A stretch of 5,874 nt of DNA, taken from NCBI GenBank assembly GCA_903953195.1, contig CAJBIS010000045.1, forward strand, positions 1 through 5,874. The letters are read 5' to 3'. Under the pieces are notes generated by a model. The model searched no databases and was not told the DNA's origin. It saw only the letters and a program-made list of their open reading frames with translations. Position 1 is the stretch's first letter; each line of letters opens with the position of its first letter. The DNA is from an uncultured Actinomycetes bacterium (lineage in GTDB: Bacteria > Actinomycetota > Acidimicrobiia > Acidimicrobiales > Microtrichaceae). Shown in pieces: positions 4,611-5,874 of the stretch. The position numbers were made by a program, and so were the translations under genes.

Positions 4611-5874
4611 GTGTCCGCAACGACTTCGCCGTGGTGGGAGACGGCCGTCGTCTACCAGATCTACCCCCGGAGTTTCGCCGACTCGACGGGCACCGGGGTC
4701 GGCGACCTGCCGGGAATCACCGCCCGGCTCGACCACGTCGCCGAGCTCGGCGTGGATGCCGTGTGGCTGTCCCCGATCTACCGGTCCCCCATGGCCGATT
4801 TCGGATACGACATCAGCGACCACTGTGCGGTCGACGAACTCTTCGGAACGCTCGCCGATGCGGACGCACTCATCGCTCGGGCGCACGAGCTCGGTCTGCG
4901 TGTCGTGTTCGACGTCGTGTTCAACCACACATCGGATCAGCACCCGTGGTTCCAGCGGGCGCTGGCCGACCCGACGTCGGTCGAACGGGGCCGGTACGTC
5001 TGGCGTCCGCCCGCTCCGGACGGTGGGCCGCCCAACAACTGGCGTGCGGCCTTCGCTGACGTCCCGGCGTGGACGCTGGATGCCGCGAGCGGCGAGTACT
5101 ACCTGCACCTGTTCCTGAGCGAGCAACCGGACCTCGACTGGAATCACCCGGACGTGCCCGAGGCGATGGCCGACGTGCTGCGGTTCTGGATGGACCGGGG
5201 CGTCGACGGGTTCCGAGCCGATGTCATCCACTGCATCGGCAAGGACGCGTCGCTGCCCGACGCGCCCGAGGATCTGGCCGCACTCCCCGCCTGCATCTTC
5301 GACCACGGCCCCGGGACGCACGCCCAGCTCCGGTTCCTGCGGAGCGTCGTCGATGCCGAGGAGCCGTCGAGGATGCTGCTCGGCGAGACGTACGTGTTCG
5401 ACCGAGCGCAGGTGCGGAGCTACCTCGGCGATGGCGACGAGTTGCATCTCGGGTTCAACATCCCGGCCCTGCACGCCGCCTGGGACGCGGACGCCTGGCG
5501 GGCGGAGCTCGTCGACGCCGAGGCCCGCTACACCGGAGGCACCCAGCCCGCGTGGGTGCTGTCGAACCACGACGTGGCGCGACACGCCACGCGTTATGGC
5601 TCCGAGGCGCGTGCCCGTGCCGCCGCCGTGCTGCTGCTCTGCCTGCGCGGGACCCCGTTCCTGTACGCCGGTGAGGAGCTCGGCCTGGTCGACGCCGAGA
5701 TCGGGGCGGACCAGCGCGTCGATCCGGGCGGACGCGATGGCTGTCGGGCCCCGATCCCCTGGGACGCCACCGAGCGCCACGGCTGGCCGAGCGAGCCATG
5801 GTTGCCGTTTCCGCCCGGTGCCGACACCCACAACGTCGACCGGGAACGCGGCGACGCGTCCTCCATGCTCGAGC
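4611..5874 (+). CDS. GH13 alpha-glucosidase / oligo-1,6-glucosidase-type enzyme, 3' truncated
   Basis: The frame from the GTG at 4611 stays open to the right edge, giving 421 residues of a protein that is usually about 520-560. It starts with the family's typical WWETAVVYQIYPRSFADS (8-25). The four GH13 regions are all present: DVVFNHTS (101-108), GFRADVIH (200-207) with nucleophile Asp204, GETY (258-261) with acid/base Glu259, and NHD (319-321) with stabilising Asp321. GDLPGI (31-36) and WLSPIYRSPMADFGYDI (52-68) are the usual (beta/alpha)8-barrel elements of exo-acting alpha-glucosidases. GTPFLYAGEELGL (347-359) follows the last catalytic residue. The missing part is the barrel end and the C-terminal beta domain. 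There is no signal peptide, so it probably hydrolyses imported malto- or isomalto-oligosaccharides, or sucrose-like sugars, in the cytoplasm by a retaining mechanism. Exact substrate and subfamily cannot be read here; trehalose synthase or sucrose hydrolase are alternatives. All key residues are intact. Confidence 0.93.
   Translation, partial: MSATTSPWWETAVVYQIYPRSFADSTGTGVGDLPGITARLDHVAELGVDAVWLSPIYRSPMADFGYDISDHCAVDELFGTLADADALIARAHELGLRVVFDVVFNHTSDQHPWFQRALADPTSVERGRYVWRPPAPDGGPPNNWRAAFADVPAWTLDAASGEYYLHLFLSEQPDLDWNHPDVPEAMADVLRFWMDRGVDGFRADVIHCIGKDASLPDAPEDLAALPACIFDHGPGTHAQLRFLRSVVDAEEPSRMLLGETYVFDRAQVRSYLGDGDELHLGFNIPALHAAWDADAWRAELVDAEARYTGGTQPAWVLSNHDVARHATRYGSEARARAAAVLLLCLRGTPFLYAGEELGLVDAEIGADQRVDPGGRDGCRAPIPWDATERHGWPSEPWLPFPPGADTHNVDRERGDASSMLE

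Noticed and set aside
4512..5831. Open minus-strand frame extending the 88-residue gene upstream to 528 codons
   Set aside because: It runs through the whole antisense of the GH13 gene, which has intact catalytic motifs. A promoter and ribosome site at 4573-4518 point to the short form.

Overview
The window is very GC-rich, and almost every codon of the genes ends in G or C. It carries the tail of an F420-cofactor synthase gene, several leaderless-looking starts behind TAnnnT boxes, and a LOG-family protein of the long form that I associate with actinobacteria. Together these suggest a high-GC actinobacterium, possibly of the Acidimicrobiia/Ilumatobacter type. The phylum is an inference with fair support; the class is a guess.

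Layout. Bases 1-374 (+) are the 3' end of an FO synthase gene (fbiC/cofH type). Converging on it, and overlapping its end by 82 bases, is a two-gene minus-strand operon (2025 down to 293). It encodes a diverged sigma-70-like protein, then a single-pass membrane protein with a PKD-like outer domain; the two genes overlap by four bases (TTGA). A 74-base divergent spacer separates this operon from a LOG-family nucleotide-processing protein (2100-3146, +). A GC hairpin lies between that gene and a 65-residue helical protein on the minus strand (3171-3368). Divergent from the small gene is a 255-residue protein with eight cysteines (3453-4220, +). Next is an 88-residue minus-strand protein with a basic N-terminus and a strongly acidic, repeat-encoded C-terminus (4245-4511). 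The last gene is a GH13 alpha-glucosidase-type enzyme starting at 4611 and running off the right edge.

The genes look like separate housekeeping or accessory units, not one pathway. The pair most likely to work together is the sigma-like protein and its membrane partner, arranged as sigma/anti-sigma pairs usually are. Neighbouring genes mostly point away from or toward each other, so most are probably single-gene transcripts. The three plus-strand genes whose starts are visible lack a Shine-Dalgarno and have a TAnnnT box 6-9 bases before the start codon. The minus-strand genes all have recognisable ribosome binding sites. I see no mobile element, CRISPR array, tRNA or rRNA. No stretch over 300 bases lacks a gene.
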